This document shows, piece after piece, positions 18,666 through 29,008 of a DNA stretch of 64,000 nt (position 1 is the stretch's first letter; the number at the start of each line of letters is the position of its first letter). Source of the stretch: Cardiobacteriaceae bacterium (lineage in GTDB: Bacteria > Pseudomonadota > Gammaproteobacteria > Cardiobacteriales > Cardiobacteriaceae). The notes under the pieces were generated by a model. That model saw only the letters and a list, made by a program, of their open reading frames with translations. It did not search any database and was not told the DNA's origin. The DNA lies in NCBI GenBank assembly GCA_017934275.1, contig JAGBJT010000042.1, positions 20,132-84,131 of the forward strand, in the 5' to 3' direction. A program made the position numbers and the translations under genes.

Positions 18666-19175
18666 ATGCAGAAAGTAGAAAAAATTTATATCGATTTAGA
18701 CGGAGTGCTCGCCGATTTTGATGGGGGAGTGTTAAAATTTTGCGGTTATAAATTGCCTGATTATAACTTACCGCGAGAAAAAGTTTTTAATGAAAAATTA
18801 TGGCAAGATTTAAGCCAAGTACCTAATTTTTACCGCAAACTAGAGCTAATTTTAGGTGCAAAAGAGTTATTTAATTTCGCAGTGGAAAAATTCGGAAATA
18901 AAGTAGAAATTTTATCGGCAATTCCTAGGCCAGAAAAGAATATTTTGAATGCAACAGAAGATAAAATCGCTTGGTGCAGAGAATATTTATCCGCCGATAT
19001 CAAGGTAAATCTTTGCTACCGTGAAGAAAAACAAGCATTTTGCCTTGGAAAAGAATATTTTCTCATCGATGATCTAAAAAGAAATATCCAAGAGTGGGAA
19101 AATTCTGGCGGAACAGGAATATTATTTATAAATCCAGAACAAACTATTTCGCAATTAAAAAACTTGCTTATTTAA
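18666..19175 (+). CDS. HAD-family 5'-nucleotidase, C-type-like
   Basis: The 169-residue protein has HAD motif I DLDGVLADFD at the N-terminus, a likely motif II Ser in ILSAIPRP and motif IV LIDDLKRN. This fits the 5'(3')-deoxyribonucleotidase (NT5C) class, which hydrolyses nucleoside monophosphates. No partner gene tells its true substrate. It follows anmK by 41 bases. Confidence 0.75.
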   Translation: MQKVEKIYIDLDGVLADFDGGVLKFCGYKLPDYNLPREKVFNEKLWQDLSQVPNFYRKLELILGAKELFNFAVEKFGNKVEILSAIPRPEKNILNATEDKIAWCREYLSADIKVNLCYREEKQAFCLGKEYFLIDDLKRNIQEWENSGGTGILFINPEQTISQLKNLLI

Positions 19176-19202
19176 GCAAAACAGTATAAAAAATTCAAAA
19201 GA

Positions 19203-19223
19203 ACGGAGTAAAAAACACTCCGT
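19203..19223. terminator. Bidirectional terminator between convergent genes
   Basis: ACGGAGT/ACTCCGT form a perfect 7-bp stem with a 7-base loop, A-run to the left and T-run to the right. It lies between the converging nucleotidase and tesA genes. Confidence 0.75.
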
Positions 19224-19228
19224 TTATT

Positions 19229-19873
19229 TCAAATAATTGAATTATCTTTCAGAAAACTTGCAACTTTTTCGGCAAATAAGCGGTAACCTTGATCATTTGC
19301 GTGAATTTGATCCGATTTCAATCTTTCATTAGCTAAAATTTCTGCCCAAGCTCCTTTTAGTAAGGCAATGTTATATTTTTGTGCTAATTCATCATACAAT
19401 TTATGCTCTTGCAACATACCAAAAGCCGCCGACATCGAAATATACGGCACGGCAATCATCATAATTGGAATATTCTCTTGCTGCGATTTTTCAATAATCG
19501 CCGAAATATTGCGCCGTGTTTCAGTTTCAGGAATTTTGCGCAAAAAATCATTGCCACCGATACACAAAATTATTAAGTCTGGTTTATCGCTAATTAAGGA
19601 AGATAAACGCGATAAAGCCTGTTCGCTAGTATCACCGCTCACACCGCCATTTACCACTCTTATACCTGTAATTTCTGATAGTTGCGCGGGATAATCCGCC
19701 CCCTTGGATGCACCATAACCTTCGGTCAGAGAGTCTCCCAATGCTAAAATAGTTGCACTGTTTGATAGTTTTGGATAATAAGTATTAGCTTTATTTTTAC
19801 CGCAAGATAGTAAAAAAACAAGCGAGAAGATTAAAATATAAATTACACCGTTATAATATTTCTTTAACACCAT
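19229..19873 (-). CDS. tesA: SGNH-hydrolase lipoprotein, TesA-like arylesterase/thioesterase
   Basis: The 214-residue protein starts with a lipoprotein signal peptide that ends LLSCGK (Cys ~24). The SGNH blocks are LALGDSLTEGYG (Ser nucleophile), GGVSGDTS, IGGNDFL and DQIHANDQGY (Asp-His). This pattern matches TesA, a periplasmic lysophospholipase/thioesterase/protease I. A lipid anchor is a variation on the soluble enterobacterial enzyme. It is the last gene of a likely purU-tadA-tesA operon, seven bases after tadA. Confidence 0.85.
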   Translation of the reverse strand: MVLKKYYNGVIYILIFSLVFLLSCGKNKANTYYPKLSNSATILALGDSLTEGYGASKGADYPAQLSEITGIRVVNGGVSGDTSEQALSRLSSLISDKPDLIILCIGGNDFLRKIPETETRRNISAIIEKSQQENIPIMMIAVPYISMSAAFGMLQEHKLYDELAQKYNIALLKGAWAEILANERLKSDQIHANDQGYRLFAEKVASFLKDNSII

Positions 19874-19879
19874 TTTGCA

Positions 19880-20356
19880 TTATCTCCTTCTATTTTGAAA
19901 AAAAATCTGCATTAAATTTCTACACTCTTCTTCCATAATTCCTGATTTTACCGAATATAAGCTATGATTTAATTCTTTATTACGGTATAAATCAAAACAA
20001 GTCCCCCCTGCTCCACCTTTTAAGTTATTTGCACCGAAATATAAATTTTGCACTCTTGCCTGCATTATTGCTCCGATACACATAATACAAGGTTCAATCG
20101 TTACAAATATGGAACATTCGTTTAGACGGTAATTTCCAATTTTTTTTGCTGCCGTTTGCAAAGCCAAAATTTCTGCGTGCGCGGTAGGGTCGCAATTGCT
20201 AATTGTCGAGTTAAATGCGCTTGCAATCAGCTCTCCGTCTTTATTTACAACCACTGCACCGATAGGAATTTCGCCTAAATCAAAGGCTTGTTTGGCTGCT
20301 TTTAATGCCTCCTGCATAAAAAACTTTTCTTGCTCTAATGAGTTTATTTTCAGCAT
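19880..20356 (-). CDS. tadA: tRNA-specific adenosine deaminase
   Basis: TadA deaminates the wobble adenosine of tRNA-Arg(ACG) to inosine. The zinc site is visible as HAEILAL (His/Glu, about residue 65) and PCIMC (two Cys, about 95). The 158-residue length is normal. The ATG overlaps the stop codon of the upstream gene by one base (TAATG), a sign of coupled translation. Confidence 0.93.
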   Translation of the reverse strand: MLKINSLEQEKFFMQEALKAAKQAFDLGEIPIGAVVVNKDGELIASAFNSTISNCDPTAHAEILALQTAAKKIGNYRLNECSIFVTIEPCIMCIGAIMQARVQNLYFGANNLKGGAGGTCFDLYRNKELNHSLYSVKSGIMEEECRNLMQIFFQNRRR

Positions 20357-20787
20357 TATGAGTTTCCGCTATCGCCACTCTTAGCGTTATTTTCAATATT
20401 ATTATTTTTACTATCTTCACTATTTTTCGCAGCAAAAATTTGATTAAAAATTTTATAGCTCCCCACGCAAATAAAGCTAATCAAAATAAAGAAAAAAGCG
20501 ACTTCACAAACTAAAACAACAGGCTTTAATATTCCCGCAATGATATTTATCGGTTCATTAGCGCAAAGCAAAATATTATGTTTTTCTTCTATATTTTGCC
20601 GCAGAAGTAAGGCAAAAACTCCTGCAATTAAATAAACAAATAAAATTCCAATCCAGTAATAAGCTGATTTATCTTTCTTAATTAGCAAAATATTGAAAAA
20701 AATATTTACCGCAATAACGGCAATAATCAAAAATAGAGCAAAATAAGCACTAAACCCCACTTCGGAAATACCAAGACATTCTTTCAT
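20356..20787 (-). CDS. Hypothetical four-helix membrane protein
   Basis: I do not recognise this 143-residue protein. It has about four hydrophobic segments: residues ~12-35, 43-62, 85-110 (approximate) and one near 110-122. The C-terminus is polar and Asn/Ser-rich (DSKNNNIENNAKSGDSGNS). It lies between the unknown 20821 gene and tadA, overlapping the latter by one base, so it is probably expressed with them. Confidence 0.6.
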   Translation of the reverse strand: MKECLGISEVGFSAYFALFLIIAVIAVNIFFNILLIKKDKSAYYWIGILFVYLIAGVFALLLRQNIEEKHNILLCANEPINIIAGILKPVVLVCEVAFFFILISFICVGSYKIFNQIFAAKNSEDSKNNNIENNAKSGDSGNS

Positions 20788-20820
20788 AAAACACCTTTAT
20801 ATAAAACTTTTAATATTCAT

Positions 20821-21276
20821 TTATAGTAATACTTTCCACTCTTTATTGATGTATTGCATTTTTATTACCTCTTTTTGCTCACGAATTGCATCGTTATGCT
20901 CTAATTCTATTTTTACTGGCACGCTGACGGTAATTCCAAAATCCTTGGATTTTGCCTTTTTACTTTGAATTTTTTGCACTTTATAGCCTTGCAAAATCCC
21001 AGTACGAAATTCCTGCAATTTTGCGATTTTCTGAGCTTTATTCAATCCCTCCAAGGCATTAGGAGATAGTTTATTTAATGTTTCATCAGGAGTACCTTGC
21101 AAAAGACTATTCATAAATTTCGCCGCAGCTTTACTCGGTAGATTATCCGAACGGAGTAAATGCGCAGAAATAGTAAATAATAATAAAATTGCAATACTCA
21201 AAGCCAACCATAGACTTGATTTTTTCTTACTAAATGACTTTATTTTTTGCACTATTGCTGCTTTTTTATCGCTCAT
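20821..21276 (-). CDS. Hypothetical membrane-anchored protein, possibly NTF2/DUF4878-like
   Basis: The 151-residue protein has a Lys-rich N-terminus, one transmembrane segment (~22-42) and a periplasmic part with the pattern AAKFMNSLLQGTPDETLNKL, followed by MQYINKEWKVLL at the end. That layout resembles small NTF2-fold lumazine-like (DUF4878) domains, but this is only a shape-based guess. It sits between purU and the membrane protein at 20356. Confidence 0.6.
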   Translation of the reverse strand: MSDKKAAIVQKIKSFSKKKSSLWLALSIAILLLFTISAHLLRSDNLPSKAAAKFMNSLLQGTPDETLNKLSPNALEGLNKAQKIAKLQEFRTGILQGYKVQKIQSKKAKSKDFGITVSVPVKIELEHNDAIREQKEVIKMQYINKEWKVLL

Positions 21277-21322
21277 ATTTATTCCTCCAATAATTTTATT
21301 TCACTTAAAAAATAACCTATAA

Positions 21323-22186
21323 TCAATTAAAAACAACCGTTTTATTTCCGTTAATTATCACTCGATGTTCGGCGTGCCAGCGCAATGCTCTTGACAAAAC
21401 AATCCGTTCAATATCATTGCCGATGCTAGTTAATTCTTCCACCGTTTTATCGTGCCGAACCCTTGCTACATCTTGCTCGATAATCGGACCTTCATCTAAA
21501 TCGGTGCTCACATAATGCGCAGTCGCACCGATGAGTTTCACACCTCTTGCGTGTGCTTGATAATATGGTTTTGCCCCCTTAAAACTCGGTAAAAATGAGT
21601 GATGAATGTTAATTGCCCGACCTTCTAAAAAAGCACATAATTGCGGAGAAAGTATCTGCATATATCTTGCTAATACAACGGTATCGATATTTAATTCCTC
21701 TACCGCGCTAATTAATTTCCCCTCTTGCTGCACTTTATTTGCATCATTTTTACCATTTAAAGCCCAATAATAAAAAGGTATTTGGTAAAAATCAGCATAT
21801 GGTTTTAGGATTTCGTGATTTCCCGCAACCGCGACAACTTCTATCGGCAAACGCCCTTCTGCGGCTTGGAATAGCAAATCATTCAAACAATGTCCCTCCT
21901 TGGACACCATTATCAGCACTCTTGCTTTCTTTTCAGCATCGAACCACTGTGATTGCATTCGCCATTTCTGTGCAATTTCCGTCCATTTTGCTTCGATTTC
22001 GGGTAGTTCCTGCTTATGAAGCTCGCTACTAACTTCAACGCGCATAAAGAATTTTCCCGATTCGCGGTCAAAATATTGCGCCGAAGAGAGAATATTTATT
22101 TCCAATTTGCTTAAAAATCCCGATACCGCGCAAACTATCCCTGTTCGGTCAGGACAAGATAAGTTTAAGATGTATTTATATGCCAT
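21323..22186 (-). CDS. purU: Formyltetrahydrofolate deformylase
   Basis: PurU hydrolyses 10-formyl-THF to formate and THF, and supplies formate for PurT or balances one-carbon units. The 287-residue protein has an N-terminal ACT domain (LSCPDRTGIVCAVSGFL) and a formyltransferase-type catalytic domain with NIHHSFLPSFKGAKPY and GATAHYVSTDLDEGPII. The ATG has GAGG ten bases upstream. A Correia-like element ends only 18 bases upstream of the start, so it lies in the leader. Confidence 0.94.
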   Translation of the reverse strand: MAYKYILNLSCPDRTGIVCAVSGFLSKLEINILSSAQYFDRESGKFFMRVEVSSELHKQELPEIEAKWTEIAQKWRMQSQWFDAEKKARVLIMVSKEGHCLNDLLFQAAEGRLPIEVVAVAGNHEILKPYADFYQIPFYYWALNGKNDANKVQQEGKLISAVEELNIDTVVLARYMQILSPQLCAFLEGRAINIHHSFLPSFKGAKPYYQAHARGVKLIGATAHYVSTDLDEGPIIEQDVARVRHDKTVEELTSIGNDIERIVLSRALRWHAEHRVIINGNKTVVFN

Positions 22187-22204
22187 AAATTATTCCTCTT
22201 TATT

Positions 22205-22312
22205 TATAGTCGTTCCATTTCAAAATAACACTTCGTTAGCTTCGCCTCGCCGTATTCTATATACAGTCTTTAAGCTCGCTGCCTTGTCTTATTTTGAACT
22301 GAAACGACTATA
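22205..22312 (-). repeat. Correia-like repeat element, copy 4
   Basis: This 108-bp copy is in the opposite orientation to the other four and shares the GCTTAAAGACTGTAT variant with copy 3. It lies 18 bases upstream of purU, so it may supply part of the leader or promoter. Confidence 0.87.
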
Positions 22313-22408
22313 TCAATAGCTATTTCTAACAAAGCTAAATTTCCGCTTTTTTATTGCAAAGCATTTTTCTACCATCTTCGCGTGTATTTTTTATACCGTT
22401 ATAAATAT
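22313..22408. other. Intergenic, no gene seen
   Basis: AT-rich stretch between Correia-like copy 4 and the end of the mechanosensitive channel gene. No clear terminator, RNA or ORF. Confidence 0.4.
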
Positions 22409-25324
22409 TTATAAACCAGAAGGTAGATTAACTTTAATTGCCCCATCTGCGGTTTTTTCGATATTTAAGCTTGGAGTTTCAGCAAGCGGTGAATTTTGCT
22501 CATTTGCCGCAATTTGTCCTTTATTTGTCGTCTTATCTAATACTTGTTGATTTATCAGGGACGGTTTTTCCGCCGTTTTATCCGCATTTTGCGGAGTGTG
22601 TATTGCTTTTGTATTGGTTTTCGCGACAAATATCGGATTTGCTTGCCCCTGTTTATCCGCACCGAAATACAAGGTTTGATGCGGATACGGAATTTCAATT
22701 CCAGCACGGTCAAAATAAATTTTCAACAGACGGTTATAGGCTCGACCAACCGCCCATTGCTTGCCAGGCAGAGTTTTTATCCGCACCCGAATATTCACCG
22801 CACTATCACCAAATGAAACCACGCCTTGAATATCGATATTGTCCAAAATCATATATTTGCAATCGCCTTCAATCAGTTCGGCAAAAGCTTCGCCCATCAC
22901 CGCGATGGCGTGGTCAATATCTTCGTTGTAGCCGATACCGTATTCCTCGGTGTGATAAGCAAAATCGCGCATATAGTTAGACACAATCGTTACGCTGGAA
23001 AACGGTATCAGATGCGAAATCCCGTTGATGTCGCGGATAGTTATCGAGCGAATAGAAATCCGCTCCGCCCAACCAGAAATCCCATCGACCTTCACATAAT
23101 CATTGGTGTTTATCGCATTTTCTAGCTGCAAAAAGATCCCCGTAATCACATCTTTCACCAAAGTCTGCGCCCCGAAACCGATAGCTAAACCGAGCACCCC
23201 AGCACCTGCAATCAACGGTCCGAGATTTATTCCGATTTCTGAAAGCACCATCACCAGCACAAATGCAACCATAAATATGTCGAATGCGTTGCGTGCCAAG
23301 GTTAAAAGCGTATGACGGCGAGCGGCTTGTTGATCTTGCATACCTTCCGTATTAAGCCGTGGCTCGATGATGGCGTAAAAAATTAGCCGCACCGCAACTG
23401 CCAGCGACAAAATAAAAATAATCCCGTTTAATTTCGCCATCAGCGTGCGACCGCCGAGCCTAAACCAGTGCATCACATCGGCAACTCCCCAAATTGCAAA
23501 CAAACTTGCAATCACGGCGGCAATCACGGTAAAACGCAAAAGATGCATCAGAAGCGGAATGTAAGTGTTAATTTGGGCTGAAAGTAGCGGCATTTTGCGG
23601 ATAGAGAATTTTTTATGAATTACCGTCGAAGCCGTGCTGGTCAGCAAATAGCCCGCAATCAGCACCAAAAACGAGAAAAATGTTCCGCGCAAAACCAGAG
23701 CCAATGCTTGTTTCTGACTAGTTTGCAAGGTGATGTACAGCAGCATCACAAAATACAAAAGCGCGGCATAAAGCCAAAAATACGCCACAAAGCGTAAGAA
23801 AAACCGCGTCATTCGATACGGGCTTTGATTTGCCATCTTCAAAATAGCCTGCCGCACCTTGCGCTGACGGGCAATCACCATTCTTACCGCATAAATAAAT
23901 GTGCCAAGCGCAAGCAAGGACGATACCGCTTGCGATAAGGAATAACTGAAATGAAATTCCACCAAGGGCACAACAAATAAAAAGCCGTAAGTAACCAGAC
24001 TCACCACTACCGCGAACCAGTCATACCAATATGCCGCGATTTTGTTTTCCGTCGGTAAGAGGCGCAGTCCGCTGTAATCGTGGCGTAGCAAAGCTCCCGC
24101 ACAAACTTTGAGCATTGCAACAATGATGAAAGAATTCAAAAACAAAGCTGCTTGGGAGGTAAATTCCTGCTTGGGATCGGGCATATAAAGCGTGAGTGTG
24201 TAACCCGCAACCGATGCCAGAGCAATATTGACTAAATCTAGTGATACCGCGCAGCAAATAGCCAAAACTCGGCGCAATAAAGGCGGCAATTTTGCGCCTT
24301 CACGCGACCAGTTATCCAACTTCACAAAAAGCTTGCGCATCAATCGATTGACAAGTTTGAAGGCAAAAACAGTAGTAAAAATCACCGCCAACACATATCC
24401 CAAAGCCTGCCAAATATCCGACCATTGCAGAGATTTGATGCGGTAATCCTTGCCCGTAAAAATGCGAGTAATCGCCTGCCAACTTGCTTGCAGACGCTGC
24501 CAAATAGTGCCGCCGACTTTGCTCGCCAATGCCACAATTTTTTTCGGCACGGTCGCAGCGTGGCTAATTGCGACTTTGGTGTTTTCCGCAACTTTCTCGG
24601 TTACTTTTTCCAAGGGAGGCGGCACGGCAACGGCGGTGTTTTCTGTGTTTTCTGCCTTTTCTTCCTCTGATTTTTCTTCTTCCGCCTTATCCGTTTTTTC
24701 TTGTTGTTCTGCCTTCTGTTCTACTTTTTCCTGCGGTTTCTGTTCTTCTACTTTTTTCTGATTTTCTTGTTTCTTGTTCTGTGCTTTGTTATCAGTTTTC
24801 GGCTCTTGTTTTTCGTTATTTTTTACCGTCTCATCTTTTGCGTGATTTTGCTTTTCATCTTCTGGACGGATACGCGGTGGCGGAACATCTTCGCCGCGAG
24901 CACGAGCTTCATCAAGCGCAGCTTTTTCTTTTTCGCGTGATTTTTCCTGCAATTGCTCTAATGAGTTGAAATGCTTAGTTTCCGTTTCTGGATTAGTTAC
25001 CGTCTCGTTTTTAGTCTCATTCGTAGCTGTTTTATCCGCGGTTTTATCGGTTTTTTCCGTGCTTTTTGCTGCGGTTTTATCCGTATTTTTCTTCGTATCC
25101 GCTTGCTTTTTATCTTTATCTTCTGTGCTTTCTAAATTTCTCAGTTGCTTAACCAAAGCCGCACGCTGTTTGGGATTTTCTAAAACATCGGCAAATTTCG
25201 ACAAAGCCTGCTGTTCTTCCTTGCTCAAATTGTCGGCAAAGGAAAAATTAAAAATCAACAAGCAGGAGAAGAAAGCAAGGAGAAAACTAAAAAATTTCGC
25301 AACTAATTTGTTATTTCTACGCAT
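22409..25324 (-). CDS. MscS-family mechanosensitive channel, YbiO-like, with long EK-rich periplasmic region
   Basis: MscS proteins open under membrane tension and release solutes. This 971-residue protein has a signal peptide (FFSFLLAFFSCLLIFNFSFA), then an extended Lys/Glu/Thr-rich low-complexity region of about 190 residues. Several transmembrane segments follow (~300-650). The MscS core is LGLAIGFGAQTLVKDVITG, FLQLENAINTNDYVKV and SITIRDINGISHLIPFSSV. The C-terminus is another disordered Asn/Lys-rich tail. The architecture is close to E. coli YbiO. I chose ATG 25324; TTG 25336 adds four residues. No clear ribosome-binding site is visible. Confidence 0.85.
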   Translation of the reverse strand: MRRNNKLVAKFFSFLLAFFSCLLIFNFSFADNLSKEEQQALSKFADVLENPKQRAALVKQLRNLESTEDKDKKQADTKKNTDKTAAKSTEKTDKTADKTATNETKNETVTNPETETKHFNSLEQLQEKSREKEKAALDEARARGEDVPPPRIRPEDEKQNHAKDETVKNNEKQEPKTDNKAQNKKQENQKKVEEQKPQEKVEQKAEQQEKTDKAEEEKSEEEKAENTENTAVAVPPPLEKVTEKVAENTKVAISHAATVPKKIVALASKVGGTIWQRLQASWQAITRIFTGKDYRIKSLQWSDIWQALGYVLAVIFTTVFAFKLVNRLMRKLFVKLDNWSREGAKLPPLLRRVLAICCAVSLDLVNIALASVAGYTLTLYMPDPKQEFTSQAALFLNSFIIVAMLKVCAGALLRHDYSGLRLLPTENKIAAYWYDWFAVVVSLVTYGFLFVVPLVEFHFSYSLSQAVSSLLALGTFIYAVRMVIARQRKVRQAILKMANQSPYRMTRFFLRFVAYFWLYAALLYFVMLLYITLQTSQKQALALVLRGTFFSFLVLIAGYLLTSTASTVIHKKFSIRKMPLLSAQINTYIPLLMHLLRFTVIAAVIASLFAIWGVADVMHWFRLGGRTLMAKLNGIIFILSLAVAVRLIFYAIIEPRLNTEGMQDQQAARRHTLLTLARNAFDIFMVAFVLVMVLSEIGINLGPLIAGAGVLGLAIGFGAQTLVKDVITGIFLQLENAINTNDYVKVDGISGWAERISIRSITIRDINGISHLIPFSSVTIVSNYMRDFAYHTEEYGIGYNEDIDHAIAVMGEAFAELIEGDCKYMILDNIDIQGVVSFGDSAVNIRVRIKTLPGKQWAVGRAYNRLLKIYFDRAGIEIPYPHQTLYFGADKQGQANPIFVAKTNTKAIHTPQNADKTAEKPSLINQQVLDKTTNKGQIAANEQNSPLAETPSLNIEKTADGAIKVNLPSGL

Positions 25325-25396
25325 AAATAAATACAAAAATTAACCGTTAAAACAAAGCCGACAATTCGGTCTAAAACTTCAAATAAAAAAGAGAAC

Positions 25397-25424
25397 CGCC
25401 GCCGTAAAACAAAATACGGCGGCG
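25397..25424 (-). terminator. Terminator after ilvD
   Basis: A perfect 10-bp GC-rich stem (CGCCGCCGTA/TACGGCGGCG) with an 8-base loop, followed on the minus strand by a T-rich run. It lies 31 bases past the ilvD stop codon. Confidence 0.85.
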
Positions 25425-25455
25425 ATTTTTATCCAATCTCAGAATTTTTTCAAAA

Positions 25456-27303
25456 TCAAAGCAAGCGCGAAATATCCCGAACCGCACCTTTATCCGCACT
25501 CGTTGCCAGCAAGGCATAAGCCTTCAAAGCATTCGAAACTTTACGCGGACGAGAAGCGGCTGGCTTCCAACCTTTTTTATCTTGCGCGCTACGGCGTTTT
25601 GCCAATTCCTCATCAGAAATAATCAAATTGATTGAACGCGCGGGAATATCAATTTCGATACGGTCGCCGTTTTCAATTAAACCGATTGCACCGCCTGCCG
25701 CGGCTTCTGGTGACGCGTGCCCAATCGAAAGCCCCGAAGTTCCGCCTGAAAAGCGTCCGTCGGTAAGTAGCGCACATTCTTTACCGAGCCCCATCGATTT
25801 CAAATAGCTGGTCGGATAAAGCATTTCCTGCATTCCAGGTCCGCCGCGCGGTCCTTCATAACGGATTATTACGACATTTCCCGCCTTAACTTTTCCGCCC
25901 AAAATTCCCGTAACCGCATCTTCCTGACTTTCGAAAACTACCGCCTCGCCCGCAAATTTGAGGATTTTTTCATCGACACCCGCTGTTTTAACTACGCAAC
26001 CGTCTTCGGCAATGTTTCCGTATAAAACCGCTAAACCGCCCTCTTTCGAATATGCGTGTTCTAATGAGCGAATGCAGCCCTGCGCGCGGTCGGTATCGTT
26101 TTCCTGATAACGGCAAGATTGCGTAAATGCTTCTTTACTAATTTTTCCTGCCGCCGCCGCACGGTAATACTCACGGATTTCAGAGGTCGTATTGGGATTG
26201 ATTAAATCGTATTTTTCTACCGCCTCGCCAAGATTTTTGCTATGAACGGTATGGCAATCGGTATTGAGTAAATCCGCCCGTGCAAGCTCCGCCAAGATAT
26301 TCATTATTCCGCCCGCCCGATGCACATCTTCGATATGGAATTTCTGTGTATTCGGCGCAACCTTGCATAGCTGCGGAACTTTGCGGGAAAGCGCGTCAAT
26401 ATCCTTCATCGTGTAATTCACGCCTGCTTCCTGCGCTACCGCCAGCAAATGCAAAATCGTATTCGTCGAACCACCCATCGCAATATCAAGCGACATCGCA
26501 TTTTCAAAAGCCGCAAAAGTCGCAATTGAACGCGGTAGAACACTTTCATCGCCATCGCGGTAGTAGCGTTCGGCAATTTCCACAATCGTCCGTGCTGCAC
26601 GCAAAAATAATTCCCGACGGTCAGTGTGCGTCGCGACCAAAGTTCCGTTACCAGGCAAAGATAATCCCAAAGCTTCGGTTAAACAATTCATCGAATTCGC
26701 CGTAAACATTCCCGAGCAAGAACCGCAAGTCGGACAAGCTGCCCGTTCAAAATCCGCTACAACTTCATCAGAAATATTCGGATTTGCCGCATAAACCATC
26801 GCGTCAATCAAATCGAGTTTATGGTCGGAAGCCGCTGAAACGCCCGCCTCCATCGGTCCTCCTGATACAAAAACCGCTGGAATATTGAGCCGCATCGCTG
26901 CCATCAGCATTCCAGGCGTAACTTTGTCGCAGTTAGAAATACAAATCATCGCGTCAGCACAATGCGCATTGACGATATATTCAACGCTATCGGCAATGAT
27001 GTCGCGGCTTGGCAGCGAATAAAGCATTCCATCGTGCCCCATCGCAATACCGTCATCAACCGCAATCGTGTTAAATTCTTTCGCAACCCCGCCAGCACGG
27101 TCAATTTCACGGCAAACAAGCTGCCCAACTTCCCGTAAATGAATGTGCCCAGGAACGAATTCCACAAAACTATTGACTACCGCAATAATCGGTTTTTTGA
27201 AGTCTTCGTCGCGCATTCCAGTTGCACGCCACAATGCCCGCGCCCCCGCCATATTCCGTCCCGCAGTCGAAGTTTGCGAACGAAGAGGAATTTTTCTGCT
27301 CAT
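25456..27303 (-). CDS. ilvD: Dihydroxy-acid dehydratase
   Basis: IlvD dehydrates 2,3-dihydroxy acids to 2-keto acids in valine, isoleucine and pantothenate synthesis and needs an Fe-S cluster. The 615-residue protein carries [33 protein letters not shown] and the C-terminal [22 protein letters not shown], the diagnostic motifs. Length and start match the family. It is transcribed alone and is divergent from the outer-membrane efflux gene. Confidence 0.97.
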   Translation of the reverse strand: MSRKIPLRSQTSTAGRNMAGARALWRATGMRDEDFKKPIIAVVNSFVEFVPGHIHLREVGQLVCREIDRAGGVAKEFNTIAVDDGIAMGHDGMLYSLPSRDIIADSVEYIVNAHCADAMICISNCDKVTPGMLMAAMRLNIPAVFVSGGPMEAGVSAASDHKLDLIDAMVYAANPNISDEVVADFERAACPTCGSCSGMFTANSMNCLTEALGLSLPGNGTLVATHTDRRELFLRAARTIVEIAERYYRDGDESVLPRSIATFAAFENAMSLDIAMGGSTNTILHLLAVAQEAGVNYTMKDIDALSRKVPQLCKVAPNTQKFHIEDVHRAGGIMNILAELARADLLNTDCHTVHSKNLGEAVEKYDLINPNTTSEIREYYRAAAAGKISKEAFTQSCRYQENDTDRAQGCIRSLEHAYSKEGGLAVLYGNIAEDGCVVKTAGVDEKILKFAGEAVVFESQEDAVTGILGGKVKAGNVVIIRYEGPRGGPGMQEMLYPTSYLKSMGLGKECALLTDGRFSGGTSGLSIGHASPEAAAGGAIGLIENGDRIEIDIPARSINLIISDEELAKRRSAQDKKGWKPAASRPRKVSNALKAYALLATSADKGAVRDISRLL

Positions 27304-27448
27304 TGATGATTTCCTTAAAAAATTGAAGTTATCGAATTAGAAATTTATCGGCTGTAAAAGGATTTTTACCGCCGTCTGGAAAAAATATTAGCGATTTATT
27401 TTTTTGTAGAAAATAACCGTTCTTATTAGCAATCTTGAATATTCAAAA

Positions 27449-28888
27449 ATGTATAGAAAAATTATTTACACCGCCATTTTTTCTGCCTTATTTTTAACCG
27501 CGTGCAGCTCAATAAATCCGCTTGGAAACGCAAAATCAGATGTCGAAAACACTAGCGATATTCCTGCCGATTGGCTCAATAAATATGCCGACCGTGCCCA
27601 AAAACATAAAAACGATTGGTGGCGCAACTTTGGCAATGCAAAACTAAATTCACTAATCGAAGAAGCTCTCGCAAATAATCAAGATTTAGCCGCCAGCGCA
27701 ATCGCTTGGAAAAAAACCCGACTACAAATCGACTCCGCCGAACTCGATCAAAGCGTGAGTTTTAACGGTTCGATGAGCACCAGCGCATCTCGTAGATTTT
27801 CTGGCAACCAAAATTCACACAGCTTCGGTTCAGGACTTTCCGCTTCCTATCAACTCGACTTGTGGAATAAACTAGAAATTAGCACCCAAAACGCTATCTG
27901 GACGGCAAATGCAAGCGCCGAAGATTTGCTGGCAAGCAAACTCTCATTACAAGGCGAAGTCGCAAATGCCTACATCAAACTCGTCTATATCAACGAAAAA
28001 TTACGCATCAACACCGAAAACTTAAAAACACAGGAACGGACTTATCAAATTGTCGCAAGCAAAGTGAAATACGGTAAAGCCAGCGAAGTCGATAGATTGA
28101 ACGCCGAACAAAGCTTGGCAAGCCTAAAAAATTCCCGCACCGCACTCATCGCCGAAGAAAAACAAGCTCAAAACGCTCTCACCGTGCTTTTAGGCGGTGC
28201 TCCGAAAAAATTCGCAGTTGGCACGGCAAAACTCAACGATTTCAAAATCCCCAAAATTTCAGCCGAAATTCCAGCCGAACTTCTGCGCCAACGACCAGAT
28301 TTACGCGCCGCGCAATACCGTCTGCAAAACGATTTAGCCACAATCGCTATCAACGAACGGGATTTTTATCCAGATTTATCGCTATCGGCATCCCTTTCCG
28401 CTGGCGGTTCGCTCTTGCGGGAAATTTTCCAAAATCCCGCCGCATCAATCGGCACATCAATAGCTCTACCATTTCTGCAATACCGCGAAAAAAATATCAC
28501 CCTCAAATCAAGCAAATTGCAGTACGAAGCAGATTTAGCCAAATTCAGAAATACGCTCTACAAAGCATTCGCCGATGTTGAAGATGCACTTATTTCCCTA
28601 CACGAACTTCGCCTCGAAACTCCGCAAGTTGAAACACGATTCAAAAATGCCAAGAAACTCGCGCAACTATCCGAAATTAGATATAAAGCAGGAAAAGATG
28701 CGCTATCAGATTTACTCTCGGCTCAACAAAATTTACGCAGCGTCGAACAGGAAATGCTCGATAACCGTTATCAGCACTTGACCCGCTCAATTCAGCTTTA
28801 CCTCGCACTCGGCGGCGATGCCAAGGAATTACAAAATAATATTTTTGAAATAAATAAAACGGTAAGCGAGAAAAAATCAGAAAAATAA
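27449..28888 (+). CDS. Outer-membrane efflux lipoprotein, OprM/NodT (TolC-like) family
   Basis: The 479-residue protein begins with a lipoprotein signal peptide ending LTAC (Cys ~18), followed by the usual NWWRNFGN-like KNDWWRNFGN. The two repeats of an OMF channel protein follow, with ELLRQRPDLRAAQYRL in the middle. Such proteins form the outer-membrane duct of RND tripartite efflux pumps. No membrane-fusion or RND genes lie nearby, so its partners must be elsewhere. It is divergent from ilvD. Confidence 0.9.
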   Translation: MYRKIIYTAIFSALFLTACSSINPLGNAKSDVENTSDIPADWLNKYADRAQKHKNDWWRNFGNAKLNSLIEEALANNQDLAASAIAWKKTRLQIDSAELDQSVSFNGSMSTSASRRFSGNQNSHSFGSGLSASYQLDLWNKLEISTQNAIWTANASAEDLLASKLSLQGEVANAYIKLVYINEKLRINTENLKTQERTYQIVASKVKYGKASEVDRLNAEQSLASLKNSRTALIAEEKQAQNALTVLLGGAPKKFAVGTAKLNDFKIPKISAEIPAELLRQRPDLRAAQYRLQNDLATIAINERDFYPDLSLSASLSAGGSLLREIFQNPAASIGTSIALPFLQYREKNITLKSSKLQYEADLAKFRNTLYKAFADVEDALISLHELRLETPQVETRFKNAKKLAQLSEIRYKAGKDALSDLLSAQQNLRSVEQEMLDNRYQHLTRSIQLYLALGGDAKELQNNIFEINKTVSEKKSEK

Positions 28889-29008
28889 ATTTATGAAGAA
28901 ATGCAAAAAAACGACAATTTTTTTCCGAACTTTTATCTGGAAAAATAAGGGAAAACATAAAATTCAGATAAATCAAAAAAATAAGAAAAATTTCAAGGAT
29001 AAAGACCT

